Of a stretch of DNA of 64,000 nucleotides, positions 15,101 to 25,657 are shown in pieces; the first letter of the stretch is position 1; every line of letters begins with the position of its first letter. The translations under genes and the position numbers were made by a program. Source of the stretch: Ophryocystis elektroscirrha (taxonomy: Eukaryota; Apicomplexa; Conoidasida; Neogregarinorida; Ophryocystidae); assembly GCA_030141585.1 (NCBI GenBank), contig JAQIFP010000042.1:23108-87107 (forward strand), given 5' to 3'. Below the pieces are notes generated by a model that made no database searches, was not told the DNA's origin, and saw only the letters and a list, made by a program, of their open reading frames with translations.

Positions 15101-16042
15101 CAGTTGATTCAGTATTCAGATTCAATTACAAGTCTTATACAAATATGGGAAAAAGTTCAGGGAATGAACACGGTTTAATACCTAATATAAAAAATACAAT
15201 ACAGAACTTAAATATACCCGTTTTTTACACTGATGTTCCATCTAAAAGTGTAGAGCTACAGCTTATTTTTGAGATACCTGACTTAAAAGCAAACCCAGAT
15301 CAATATTGTCTCCTGCCCCTACTAGCGGAAATGATTTTCGAGCTTGGTGCAACACTTCCTCAATTAAAATACATTGATCTTTGTCATGCTAAGCCAAATA
15401 CAACCATAAGCCATGAAATGCTAACTCAATTATTACTGGAGTATACAGTAAACTTATTTGTGAGTTAAACTTGTACAGACAACATATGAAGCTGGTTTGG
15501 GCCCAGTAGCGTCCAAACCCCATTGCGCCCTTAATCCCAATTATTTTTCACTAAAATTTACCACACATCCAGACAAGTACAAATTTTCAAAAGTCAACAG
15601 TTTTTTAGATTACTTCAAACAGCAGAGATCATTTCAATTATATTAACAAAACTAGTATTCACTAAAAAACGCACTGAGTCTGTTGCCAAAGCAATGTTGA
15701 CTGAACTATTTCAAGAAAAGCGTAAAGCAAAAGTTGTCGCAGCAGCCCACCATCAATATTTAAGGTGATTTTACACTTTATACGTAAATAATTATATACA
15801 ATACAAAAATTTTCTACTTTATTTATTTGAGTTTTATGCAAAAATTAAGTCTTACAAAAAATGCTACATATTGTTATTTATAGTAAATATAGATACGATT
15901 TTTTATCAAAGCAGCACGTAATTATTATACTATAACCATACATGAATAATATAAAGCATTATTGTGATTAATCATAGAAAATATGTTACATTCAGAGATA
16001 AATATATAAATCAGCTTAAAAAACTTATGAAAATACCTTTAT

Positions 16043-16102
<60 letters not shown>

Positions 16103-17311
16103 ATACATATATATATACCCTTATACGTATATATATATACCTATAGACATGTATACAGGTATATATATATATATATATATGTATATACATATATACATTT
16201 ATTTTTTAGTGTAGTTATATAAATGACTGCATTTATTTAAAGACATTATATGCATACACAATAGTTTTAAGAAATAAATATTTGTCTTAATACAATTATA
16301 CAGGTTTCATCCATCTTCAATGCGATTAAAGCAATCTTTACTTGCTCAGCATGGAACTCTAATCCAGATAATCGAAGATCCGGAACGTTATTCCAATGAA
16401 TTGAAAAGATTATATGAAATAGTTCTAAGCTATAGAGGAATTTTGTTTGTTTCAGGCAGCCACGATTATGTCATACCTCAATTAGAGACAGTTTCAAATA
16501 TACTTTCCATATTGAAAAATAAAAGTTTTGCTGGTCAAAGTATTCCTGAGTATTTACATGTAACTCTTACTGCTCAAGACAAATTACCTGAAAATGCACA
16601 TTTACCAAACGGAAATGCTGTCTTATCAAAATGTGCTGCTCAAGATACTGAAGCCATGATAGTATCGATACATGCAGAAGCAGACTATAAACATCCTGAT
16701 TCTCCTTCTCTAATGGTTTTACAAGAACTGTTATCCTCCTGTCAAGGGCCTTTATTTAATGCTGTTAGAGGTTCCGGAGCAGCTTATAGTGTTTCTTGTA
16801 CCCATTCTAAATATTTTGGAGAACTCATACTTAAAATATTCAATGCCGTAGATGTGACAAAAGCTTTTACCAAATGTATTGAAGTTTTTACTGATTTGAC
16901 TAGTGAAAATGCTATGAATGAAACTACAGAATTGTCTTTGGAAGCAGCTAAATGTTCAGCTTTATTCCACACTATACGGTAATCTGAAAATAATTGTCCA
17001 ATAAAGCCTAGAAATGAAAATACTATGTCTGACTTTGCAACAGAACAATTATATCTAGCTTTCTTTGGATTAGATTTAAATTATAACTCACACTTAATTC
17101 AGCAGGTAAAATAAGTTCAAACATATGTACAAGTTCCTCTCAATCAATGATTACTGAATGTAATAGTATATATGTATATACATACAAATATAAACATATA
17201 TACATAAATTTATATACACCTAAATATATATATGTACATCAATATAAATATATACATAAACATACATGTACATATATATATATGTACATATATATATTCA
17301 TAAAAGTATGA

Positions 17312-17357
<46 letters not shown>

Positions 17358-17907
17358 GTGTACATATAAAAGCGCATCAATTAGCTTAAGTTTGCAATAT
17401 ATAGTTCATTAATATAAATTCAGTTATATACATGAAATAGATAAAAATAATAATAATTATATTTTTAGCTTAAACATAAGGGTATATATCACGTTTTTTA
17501 GATATCCGAACTAAACATTAATCAAGTTCTGCTCGTAGCTCAAAAATACTTACCTTTGTTTGTTAACTACAAAACTTCCCAGGACTCCTTTTTAAATAGA
17601 TTGGCAATTTCCGTAACAGTAAATCAAAACATGGTAATATAAATATACCTAAATATCTGTGTTTAGTTTCCTGCTATTAAGGAACACTTTAAAAAGCTTA
17701 ATTCAAACGGAAATGAAGTGTTTACTGTTGTTGATTGGGGAGAACAAATTGTCAAAACTTTGAATCTTAGTGAAGATTATTTGGTAATTATTTAGTTATT
17801 TATTTATTTATTTTTAGACTAAATTATCTCCTGAATCTGATACGAGTGATACTGAGGTTGAATCCTGTTCAAATGAAGACGAATACACACCAAATTTTAT
17901 TTTATAA
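12186..17907 (+). CDS. M16C zinc metalloprotease, C05D11.1/SDD3-like (18 exons, 1,104 aa)
   Basis: This is a pitrilysin-type (M16C) peptidase, a family of clamshell enzymes that degrade peptides inside a closed chamber. The inverted zinc motif HxxEH is present as [12 protein letters not shown] in exon 2 (12564-12639). It is followed by [14 protein letters not shown] and [14 protein letters not shown], then [20 protein letters not shown] and GVVYSEM. That order is typical of the C05D11.1 (nematode)/YOL098C (yeast) subfamily rather than of the mitochondrial presequence protease. My exons are 12186-12359, 12564-12639, 12675-12797, 12829-12988, 13023-13151, 13434-13693, 13729-13856, 14234-14420, 14452-14627, 14873-14977, 15013-15447, 15479-15576, 15609-15764, 16304-16978, 17012-17105, 17502-17633, 17667-17783 and 17818-17907. 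They total 3,315 nt in one frame. The C-terminus is acidic (Asp/Glu/Ser-rich). No targeting peptide is obvious at [11 protein letters not shown]. The 3' end converges on the deacetylase gene 111 bp away. Confidence 0.87.
16046..16192. repeat. TA microsatellite in an intron of the M16C protease gene
   Basis: A long (AT)n run (about 16046-16096) and degenerate flanks lie inside the 15765-16303 intron. Confidence 0.95.
17155..17360. repeat. TA-rich degenerate repeat tract in an M16C protease intron
   Basis: Units of tatatatacata/tatatgtaca type plus a pure TA run at about 17316-17346 fill the 17106-17501 intron. Confidence 0.9.
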
Positions 17908-18018
17908 AAAATTTTTTTGCTATAAAATAGATTAAACAAAAAATGGTTTGACTAACTATAAAAATAATTCTTTAAATTAAAATAAAAAAAAAAGTCAAAC
18001 TGTATAATTGATTTAAAA

Positions 18019-19200
18019 TTAACTAGAATTGCTGTCATAAACAAGTTGGCCTTTTATATATGTAGCTTCAACAATGTAAGTATCTGGATTTAATAATATA
18101 AAATCAGCTGTATATCCAAAATCTAATTTTCCATGTGTATCACTAATACCAAATGCTCTAGCGGGATGTAAGGAAGCTGCTTCTAATGCGTATATAATAG
18201 AGCAGTTGGTACTGGAGTTCATTGAACGTACACATGCATCCAACGTAGACGCCCCACCGCATAATATATTAGTGTTTTTCACTGTGTAATATGAAGATTG
18301 TTGTTTGGGATCGTTATGTGCCGTTATTTGGACATCTCCTAATTTATCTACCGATTCGGCTATGCCATCACTAATAAGAAATATTCTTTCCGGTTTAATC
18401 CTATAAGCCATTTTAAGAGCAGCTCGATGCGTATGCACACCGTCTGCTATAAGACTGAAATAAACATTTGGTGAAGAGTTGCTAGCTAACAAGCCTACTA
18501 AGCTTGGGTCTCTATGGTGAAACGCTGGCATACCATTAAATAAATGCGTTACCATATTAGCATCAGCTTTAACTGCCTGTTCTGCTATTGCCAAAGAACA
18601 CGTTGAATGTCCCAAACTTACTCGAATATTCATTTTCGATAAGGCTTTAATTGTTTGAATAGCATTTTTGAGTTCCGGTGCCATTGTTATAATAGCTACA
18701 TTAGACAAATCTCCATATACATTTTTCATTGCTTCTAGGCTGGCATCCTCGGATTGTATATACTGTTCTAAATGTGCCCCTGACTTTTCCTTTGATATAA
18801 ATGGTCCATCTAAATGTACTCCTAATACAGAAGCACCATTTTCTACTGAGCCTTCTCGCTTCTTTATCAAAGGTAATGTTTTGTGATAATATTCTACTTT
18901 ACTTGACGTAATTGTCGGACAAAATGCGGTTACACCACTTCGAACTAAACTTTTAGCGACATTACTTAAATCAGTTGCTATATCATTGCTACTGGAAAAG
19001 TCTATTTCGTTTTTTCCATTTATTTTTAAATCTATAAGACCGGGAGCTAATAATGCACCACGACAATCAATAGATTCATCAAAATTATAATTTACAGATT
19101 CTGGATTTACAATTTTACCATCTTTAACCCATAAATTATCTTTCATAAACTTATGATTTTTCAAGACTAAACAATTGTAATACATTCTTACGTTACTCAT
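18019..19200 (-). CDS. NAGA/AMDHD2: N-acetylglucosamine-6-phosphate deacetylase (single exon, 393 aa)
   Basis: The enzyme removes acetate from GlcNAc-6-phosphate to give glucosamine-6-phosphate in amino-sugar salvage. It belongs to the amidohydrolase superfamily, and the length of 393 aa is normal for the family. Motifs in order are APGLIDLKING (about residue 52), GVHLDGPFISKEKSGAH (about 127), SLGHST, THLFNGM...FHHRDP, IADGVHTH, LISDGIAES and ASLHPARAFG. The pattern is closest to eukaryotic AMDHD2. Two deviations stand out. The metal-ligand Glu of HLEGP is Asp here, and the usual LVTDA is LISDG, which keeps the catalytic Asp but replaces the next Ala with Gly. The gene has no intron, unlike most of its neighbours. 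The start is the first ATG after a T-rich leader (positions 19201-19230). No glucosamine-6-phosphate deaminase gene lies nearby. Family assignment is secure. Activity with Asp in the metal site is plausible but untested. Confidence 0.93.
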   Translation of the reverse strand: MSNVRMYYNCLVLKNHKFMKDNLWVKDGKIVNPESVNYNFDESIDCRGALLAPGLIDLKINGKNEIDFSSSNDIATDLSNVAKSLVRSGVTAFCPTITSSKVEYYHKTLPLIKKREGSVENGASVLGVHLDGPFISKEKSGAHLEQYIQSEDASLEAMKNVYGDLSNVAIITMAPELKNAIQTIKALSKMNIRVSLGHSTCSLAIAEQAVKADANMVTHLFNGMPAFHHRDPSLVGLLASNSSPNVYFSLIADGVHTHRAALKMAYRIKPERIFLISDGIAESVDKLGDVQITAHNDPKQQSSYYTVKNTNILCGGASTLDACVRSMNSSTNCSIIYALEAASLHPARAFGISDTHGKLDFGYTADFILLNPDTYIVEATYIKGQLVYDSNSS

Positions 19201-20040
19201 TTTACGATATGTGTTTTTTTTTTTTTAAAAAAAAATTACATGAACTGCCTAGTTAGACTAAATTAAATCATACATATATTTGAGATTAAATTTTTTGATG
19301 ATAAATGTAACCGAATTCATACATTTATTGATATACCAAAGACTTTATATTTTAAATAAAAAAAAAATCATCATTAGTTTTTTTTCATAAAAATTCTTCT
19401 TTATATATTTTAAACATGTCTTCCATATTTCAATAATGCTTACTATAAATATATCTATACATTAAAAAGTGTTTATACAAGATTTAAAACTAGATTTGTA
19501 CATATTAAAAAAAAAGTTTAAGAAATAAAACAATGAAACAAAACAATTCGAATAAATTCATTAAACTTCATTTATATAATTGGTTAAATTGTAATTTTGT
19601 ATGTACAAATAAAAATAAATATATTTTATGTAAAATTAAAACTTCTTAAATTAATTATTTTTATTAATGCGTTTTAAGATATTTGAAGTTATTAAGAAAC
19701 ATCAAAAAAATGTTTAATTTTTTTTTCATCATTTTTCTTAAAAAATATGAGAGATCATTTTAGTATATATATGGATAATTATTGTTATAATATATATGTG
19801 AGTTTTTAAAAAAAAAAAGAACCTATAGCTTCATATGTCTAAAAAAGCTTAAAGATGGAAAAAAAGGTTTTTTTATTATACCCCACTAAGATATAGGTAT
19901 AATATCTCAAATAAATATAAACTCCCTTACCAAGAATATAATTTCATCTCACTACTAAACATCAATGAATAATCTAAATGTAATTAAAATACTTTTTAAT
20001 ACCGCACGTTGCATGTATTGTTAGTCATAAATATAAAATT
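19201..20040. promoter_or_regulatory. Divergent intergenic region between the deacetylase gene and the Lys-rich protein gene
   Basis: This 840-bp, strongly AT-rich stretch separates two divergently transcribed start codons, so it must carry both promoters. It shows homopolymer A/T runs (for example around 19216-19240, 19359-19388 and 19808-19820). I see no supported ORF, RNA gene or recognisable motif beyond these. Confidence 0.5.
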
Positions 20041-23000
20041 ATGGGTGATCAAAATATAGATTCTAAGAATAGCATCAGCCATTCAGATGATCAAGTTCAA
20101 GATAAGTTCATTCGAGGTGACTCTACTCTTGAAGTTTATGGATATTTACGAGTTTTACCAATGAAAAGTTCCGCTAATTCAAATAAGACAACTTTTAGTT
20201 TAAATTCTCCTCGAAGTAGCGGATTAGCAGCGATGTTATTTGAAAAAGGAGACTCTTTAAAAAATAAAGCATCCCGCAGCTTCGGGGAAAACAAAAAATC
20301 TTACTCAAATGACCCTAGAGGTAATTAATCAATAAATATTCACGAAGCAAAAAATAGCAAACATATTCCTTAATGAATTACTTTTATACGATCAGTTTAA
20401 AAATATTCACTATATATAATTTAAACTCCACATATTTATACTTTCCCATGAAAAATTTTTAATTTTAATGCGTACAATCGTAAATTTGTATTCTTTGTCA
20501 AATATTTGATAATAAAGATTTAATCAGAAAATATATAGTAATGGTTTTTTGATAATAATCTTATGTTTTGTATAAAACCATTTTAATACCAACACATCTT
20601 ATGTTAATAAATTAGTCAGCTAAATTTATATGTAAAATTCATTTTTTTTTTAATAAAGTAAATACGCACAAATGTGTATTTATTTATTTTAGTTATAATA
20701 TTGTATTGTTTGTATTTTTTGTAAAAAAAACTCCCTCTTATTAAGAATAATTGTGATATTACGTAAAACTGCTTAATATTATTCAGTTATATGATAAATC
20801 TGATAGTGTAAATATTTTGTAAATAATGAGCTGCTTTGAATCAAATAAATTACTCTACATGTTAGTATCAAAAAATATGATTACTTGATCACATAATAAT
20901 ATTCAACGGGTTGTTTAAATTAATTATATTTATCATAAATAAGCTTGCATTGTTTCCATAAAGGATTTTTTTTTTTTTTTTCTAGTAAAATCTTCGCAAC
21001 GAAGCAAACTAGACTCAATTAATGAAGTTGGTACAGTTAAAAAATCAAATGTGGTAAAAAGCAAGCAAACGACAGACTTAAAGAAAAATCAGCAAAAAAA
21101 TGGAACCATCAAAATTGCTGGTAATCAAACGCAGCCTAAAAAAATCAATGTGAAAGCTAAAGTCCCTGGAAAATTGGGAGTTAAAATAGTTCCGAAAAAA
21201 GAAGCTATTCTAAAAAAACTTCCGAGCAAAGAAAAACAGAATGTTTCTTCTGTATCTTCAGAACTCTCAAGCGGTACAAGATTGAGCCAAACTTCAACTT
21301 TACATCGAATATCTTCAAAAAAAGAAGTTCCAAACTTGACAGAGCAGAATCTCAGACGACTGTCTTCAAATCGTCTAAAATCAGCAATACAGTCTATTTC
21401 ACGTAGTTTTTCGAATTTGATTCGAACGGAATCTAAGCAGAAACTTCAAGTCGTAGACAAAGAACCCTTAATAAAGATGCCTTTAACAGAAGCAGAACCT
21501 ATTCAGACGGAACCAGCTGTTAGTTCAACACAACTTTCGAGTCTAATTCTGGAACCAAAAGAATCGGAAAATAGAAAAGATATGAAGAGACTTTCGGATA
21601 TGTTATCTGAGCAGGCATCTAATATGAATGATTCTAATAGATCATTGAATACAGATAATAAATCAAGAAGTCAAATTACAAGTCTTGCATCTTCATCAGA
21701 AGATAATTCTAGCGAAGGAAACAAAAAGAAAAAGAAAAAGAAGAAATTAATTAGTCAGAAATTATCAACTTCAAGTTTTTCAAATGTGTTTTCGAGCTTA
21801 TCATCTAGAAATTTGAAGATGCCATCTGAAAAATCATTTAATTCTGAGGACAAAATGATGTCAGAGTCGGAATCAAATGAAAAAGAATTAAGTAAGACAA
21901 TAAAGTCTCCAGATCAAGTAGAGGACCCAAATATGGAGTTGAATGTATATGACAGTAATTTTTCTGATAAATCTTTACTGTATAAACCTATTAGTTATAC
22001 AGCTAATAAATTTAAGAGTGTAACTAGCGAAGATGTCAGTGGCCTCTCTCAATACAAAAATGCTATTGATTCGGGAGTTGATAGTGTAAGTGATTTATTT
22101 CAATTAGAAAGCTCCAAATCATCCGAAGCTTTGATACCGTCAGTGCAATTGGAACCCGTCCTAAAAGTTGAGGAAATTCAATCGTCCGTAAATACCGACA
22201 AAGTTAAAGAGGTCAATGAAGCTTTAAATAAACTATACAGTGCCGACGAAGACCATATTGTGCAGTACAATCCTGGATTAATACCATCTGCATTAAAGAA
22301 CCCTAAAAAACCATCAAAGCCTGTAACTGCTAGAAATAACGTAAAAAAAGTGTCTCCTTCGCCAAAAAAAGAAACTTCCTTCGTCAAAGAAGTTAAAGCC
22401 GCGAAACCTACAATTGTAAAAAAAACTCAACCTATACTGAAAAACTCGCAATCGCTTGAACCTAAGACCTCTACTGAATTAAAAAAGAAGCCGGCTGTAG
22501 CTCCTAAACTTTTGAAAGCAAACTCAATGAAAGCCAAAAATATTGCAGCGATAAAATCTCAAGCCTTAAAAAAAATTCCTACGGAAGAAAATGTACCAAA
22601 ACAGGTCGTACGAAAAAAATCTATTATAAAAAAACCCGTCTTAAAAGATGCAAAAGAGCTCCGCACCAAAAATTCTCCAGTAAAAAGCTTTATTGCAAAA
22701 GAGCTTCTTACAAAGAATTCTTCTGTAAAATCGAGTTCCGAAAAACAACCTCTTTTAAAGAAGCCACTTTTAAGAAAGCCCGCTTTAAAAGATTCTTCTG
22801 CAAAACGGTCAATCTCTAAAGCAGATATTATAAAAGGAAATGCATCTCCATTAGCAAAAAAATCTTCCGAGGTATCCAAGGAATCTAAAAAAAGTGCTGT
22901 TTTTATAAGAAAAGTTCCTCTAGTTAAACTTAAGCAACCAACAGTTAAATCCAAAGATGAAGGAGACACTTCAAATAATCAGGAAATTGCTCAACCAGAA

Positions 23001-25508
23001 AAAATCAAAACTATTTTTCAAAAACGTAATGAAGCGTTGGCTAAAATGAAGACGAAAGAAAAACTTTTATCGGAAGAAAAAAAAATTCAGAAACCGGTTC
23101 CAAAACCACCAGCAAAACTGAAACCAGCACAGCCAGTTTCCGCTGCCAAAGCTAACATTATAAAAAATCCTCTTACTGAACGAAAAGCCATTATTTCGAA
23201 GCGCGATAATCTCAAAATGCCACTAAAGGCTGCTGAACCACAAATACCGTCCAAACAAAAAGGTTTAGCACCAAAAACACCCGCTCAAAAACCGAAATTA
23301 TTTACAAAAAATGCGGAACAGCAGCAACCTAAATCAACGACGAATCGTCTGGCACCGAAAACAAAACCTAGTATAAAAAAATCTACTGAAATTAAACAGG
23401 ACTTTGTACAGCGTGAACAGCCCGAGCCAATCAAGCTCGAAAAAGCCTTTCCTAAATCTGTTTTTTCATTTTCTCAACCTAAACTTATGAATTTACGCGA
23501 TTTACGGCTACCTTCACCGAGAGAATTGAAAAAGTCTCAATCTTTAACTTATAATCGAAACCTTTCTTTTACAAAACCTGATATTAATAGAGGCCCTTCT
23601 TTAAATATTCCATACGGTAATGATTCGTCTATATAGACACATATTTTTAGGTCGAACTAAACATTATGGGCGTTCATTACTGTCAAAAAAATCATCTATG
23701 TCATCATCATTTTCAATGCATTCCGACAGAGTTTCAACAGGTATTTTATTTTATAAATACTATATTCAGAAAAAGAAAAAACAAATTCTGATAGGTTTCA
23801 CTTCAGAACTCCCGGTAAGATACTTAATCAATAAAATATTCAAGAATTTGAAATAATATTATACTATATTATATTTATATAGATATCATTATATATATAT
23901 AAGTATACATATATACATATATGTATATATATATATATGTATTTAATAACGCTATACCTATAAATTTATATATGCACGAAATTATTGTATGACCCTGAAA
24001 TTAATTAACTCTATTATGCACATTAATTTTTTTTTCATTTCAGAAACAGCCCAGAAAGAAGAGGTAAAAAAACAATTAAGAGCTTTTGTCTCTTCAATAT
24101 TATATTGGCCATGTTTAAAGACCTGTATATGTGTATATAGTATTAATGTTGTATACAATTCACATATTGTTTAAATATGAATTTAGAGAAGAGAAAGTTT
24201 GACATTGAAAACTCCCAAAAAAAAGAAAGGCCCTCTACTTNNNNNNNNNNNNNNNNNTAAGATACTTAATCAATAAAATATTCAAGAATTTGAAATAATA
24301 TTATACTATATTATATTTATATAGATATCATTATATATATATAAGTATACATATATACATATATGTATATATATATATATGTATATATATATATACATAT
24401 ATATATATATTTATTTAGTAACGCTATACCTATAAATTTATATATGCACGAAATTATTGTATGACCCTGAAATTAATTAACTCTATTATGCACATTAATT
24501 TTTTTTTTCATTTCAGAAACAGCCCAGAAAGAAGAGGTAAAAAAACAATTAAGAGCTTTTGTCTCTTCAATATTATATTGGCCATATTTAAAGACCTGTA
24601 TATGTGTATATAGTATTAATGTTGTATACAATTCACATATTGTTTAAATATGAATTTAGAGAAGAGAAAGTTTGACATTGAAAACTCCCAAAAAAAAGAA
24701 AGGCCCTCTACTTAAAAAGCAAAAGAAGACTTCACCTTCCAAAAAATCACTGAAGTCGAAAGACCTGAAAGCCTCAAAAAGCTCAGAATCTCAAAAGTCT
24801 TCTGAAAAAAGTATATTATCTGTAGAAGAAGAAAGAAGAGGTTCAGTTTATCCTTCAGCAGTTCAGAAAGAAACTCAAAAGCCTCTATATAACATACAGC
24901 AAGTTACCTCTGCGGATTTCAATAATAACGTTTTTTGCGTTATCACAGACTTAGATGGCAATTTGAAAAAAATTCTACGTCCTTTATATACACCAGATGA
25001 AAAACAACAGACCCATGATCAAGTTTTTCAAGGACGCATAGACTTTGAGTCTCCTGTAAATTTGGACAATGATGACGAAAATATTATAATGGGTAACTTT
25101 TTCTTATTTTATATATATATATATATATAGATACTAATCGCAGTATTGAGACACCTTATAGTGGCTTTAATTGTGACGTATTTTCTTTATGTACAACTAA
25201 AAAAACCCCTGAAAAACAAAGAAAGAAACGTAAGCCATTAATATTATAGAATAATCCGAATAGGTACTATTCAAAATAATGGTATGGTTTACGTTACAAA
25301 AGGGCCCCTTAGAGTAGGAGGGCACCCTGAAGTAAATTACAAGGAAATAGAAACTTCAAAGAAACCCCCAAACAGTTACTTAGATCACTTAATTTACGAA
25401 TCTAAAAATCACGGAAAACAGAAAGCTAAATGGAAAGTAGCTAAAAAAGCTATTAATGGTAAACCTGTGACGATTCCAGACACATCATGGTTTTCATATT
25501 ATAATTAA
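20041..25508 (+). CDS. Lys/Ser-rich disordered protein of unknown function (8 exons, 1,280 aa)
   Basis: I do not recognise this protein. Exons are 20041-20320, 20986-23616, 23651-23740, 23770-23814, 24517-24536 (a 20-nt microexon), 24660-25092, 25131-25229 and 25264-25508. They total 3,843 nt with no stop, provided the left copy of the duplication flanking the N run is skipped. The large second exon is highly basic and repetitive, with many KK-PxLK and KKPVLK segments around 22560-22830. It looks intrinsically disordered and resembles cytoskeleton- or nucleic-acid-binding tails in composition only. Ser-rich SxxS patches lie near residues 200-290, and a K-only stretch follows EGNKKKKKKKK. The C-terminus is more ordered (KGPLRVGGHPEVNYKEIE, then PVTIPDTSWFSYYN) and is the part most worth searching. 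The start is the first ATG after AT-rich leader sequence; the ORF opens MGDQNIDSKN. The stop is 150 bp from the convergent PHD gene. Confidence 0.75.
23816..24713 (+). repeat. Near-identical direct copies flanking an N run (probable unmerged contig overlap)
   Basis: Bases 23816-24240 recur at 24258-24713. The copies differ mainly by a longer TA tract (about 30 nt) in the right copy, one T in a homopolymer, and a G/A change (catgttt versus catattt). The left copy stops exactly at the N run, inside the exon that continues uninterrupted in the right copy. Confidence 0.9.
24241..24257. other. Assembly gap (17 N)
   Basis: Seventeen undetermined bases lie between two copies of the same sequence. 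The gene reads through correctly if the sequence from 23816 to 24257 is ignored, so little or no real sequence is likely to be missing here. Confidence 0.95.
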
Positions 25509-25657
25509 ATGCATTTTTTTCTTCTAATAGTGCTGAATTATTACTTTATGTATAAATTATTTTATGTAGGTTTTTATTATGTCAATTATTTGTACTTAAT
25601 ACAGAAATGCCAAAGCAGTTTTGAAAAAAATTATGGGGTGAAGAAGTACACATGTAC

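Noticed and set aside
12186..17907. Mitochondrial presequence protease (PreP/falcilysin) as the identity of the protease
   Set aside because: The segments after the HTLEH motif ([28 protein letters not shown]) fit the C05D11.1/SDD3 subgroup better, and no transit peptide is visible.
22178..22969. Minus-strand frames of 69 and 136 residues
   Set aside because: They are antisense shadows of the Lys-rich exon: Lys codons on the plus strand read as Phe/Leu on the minus strand.
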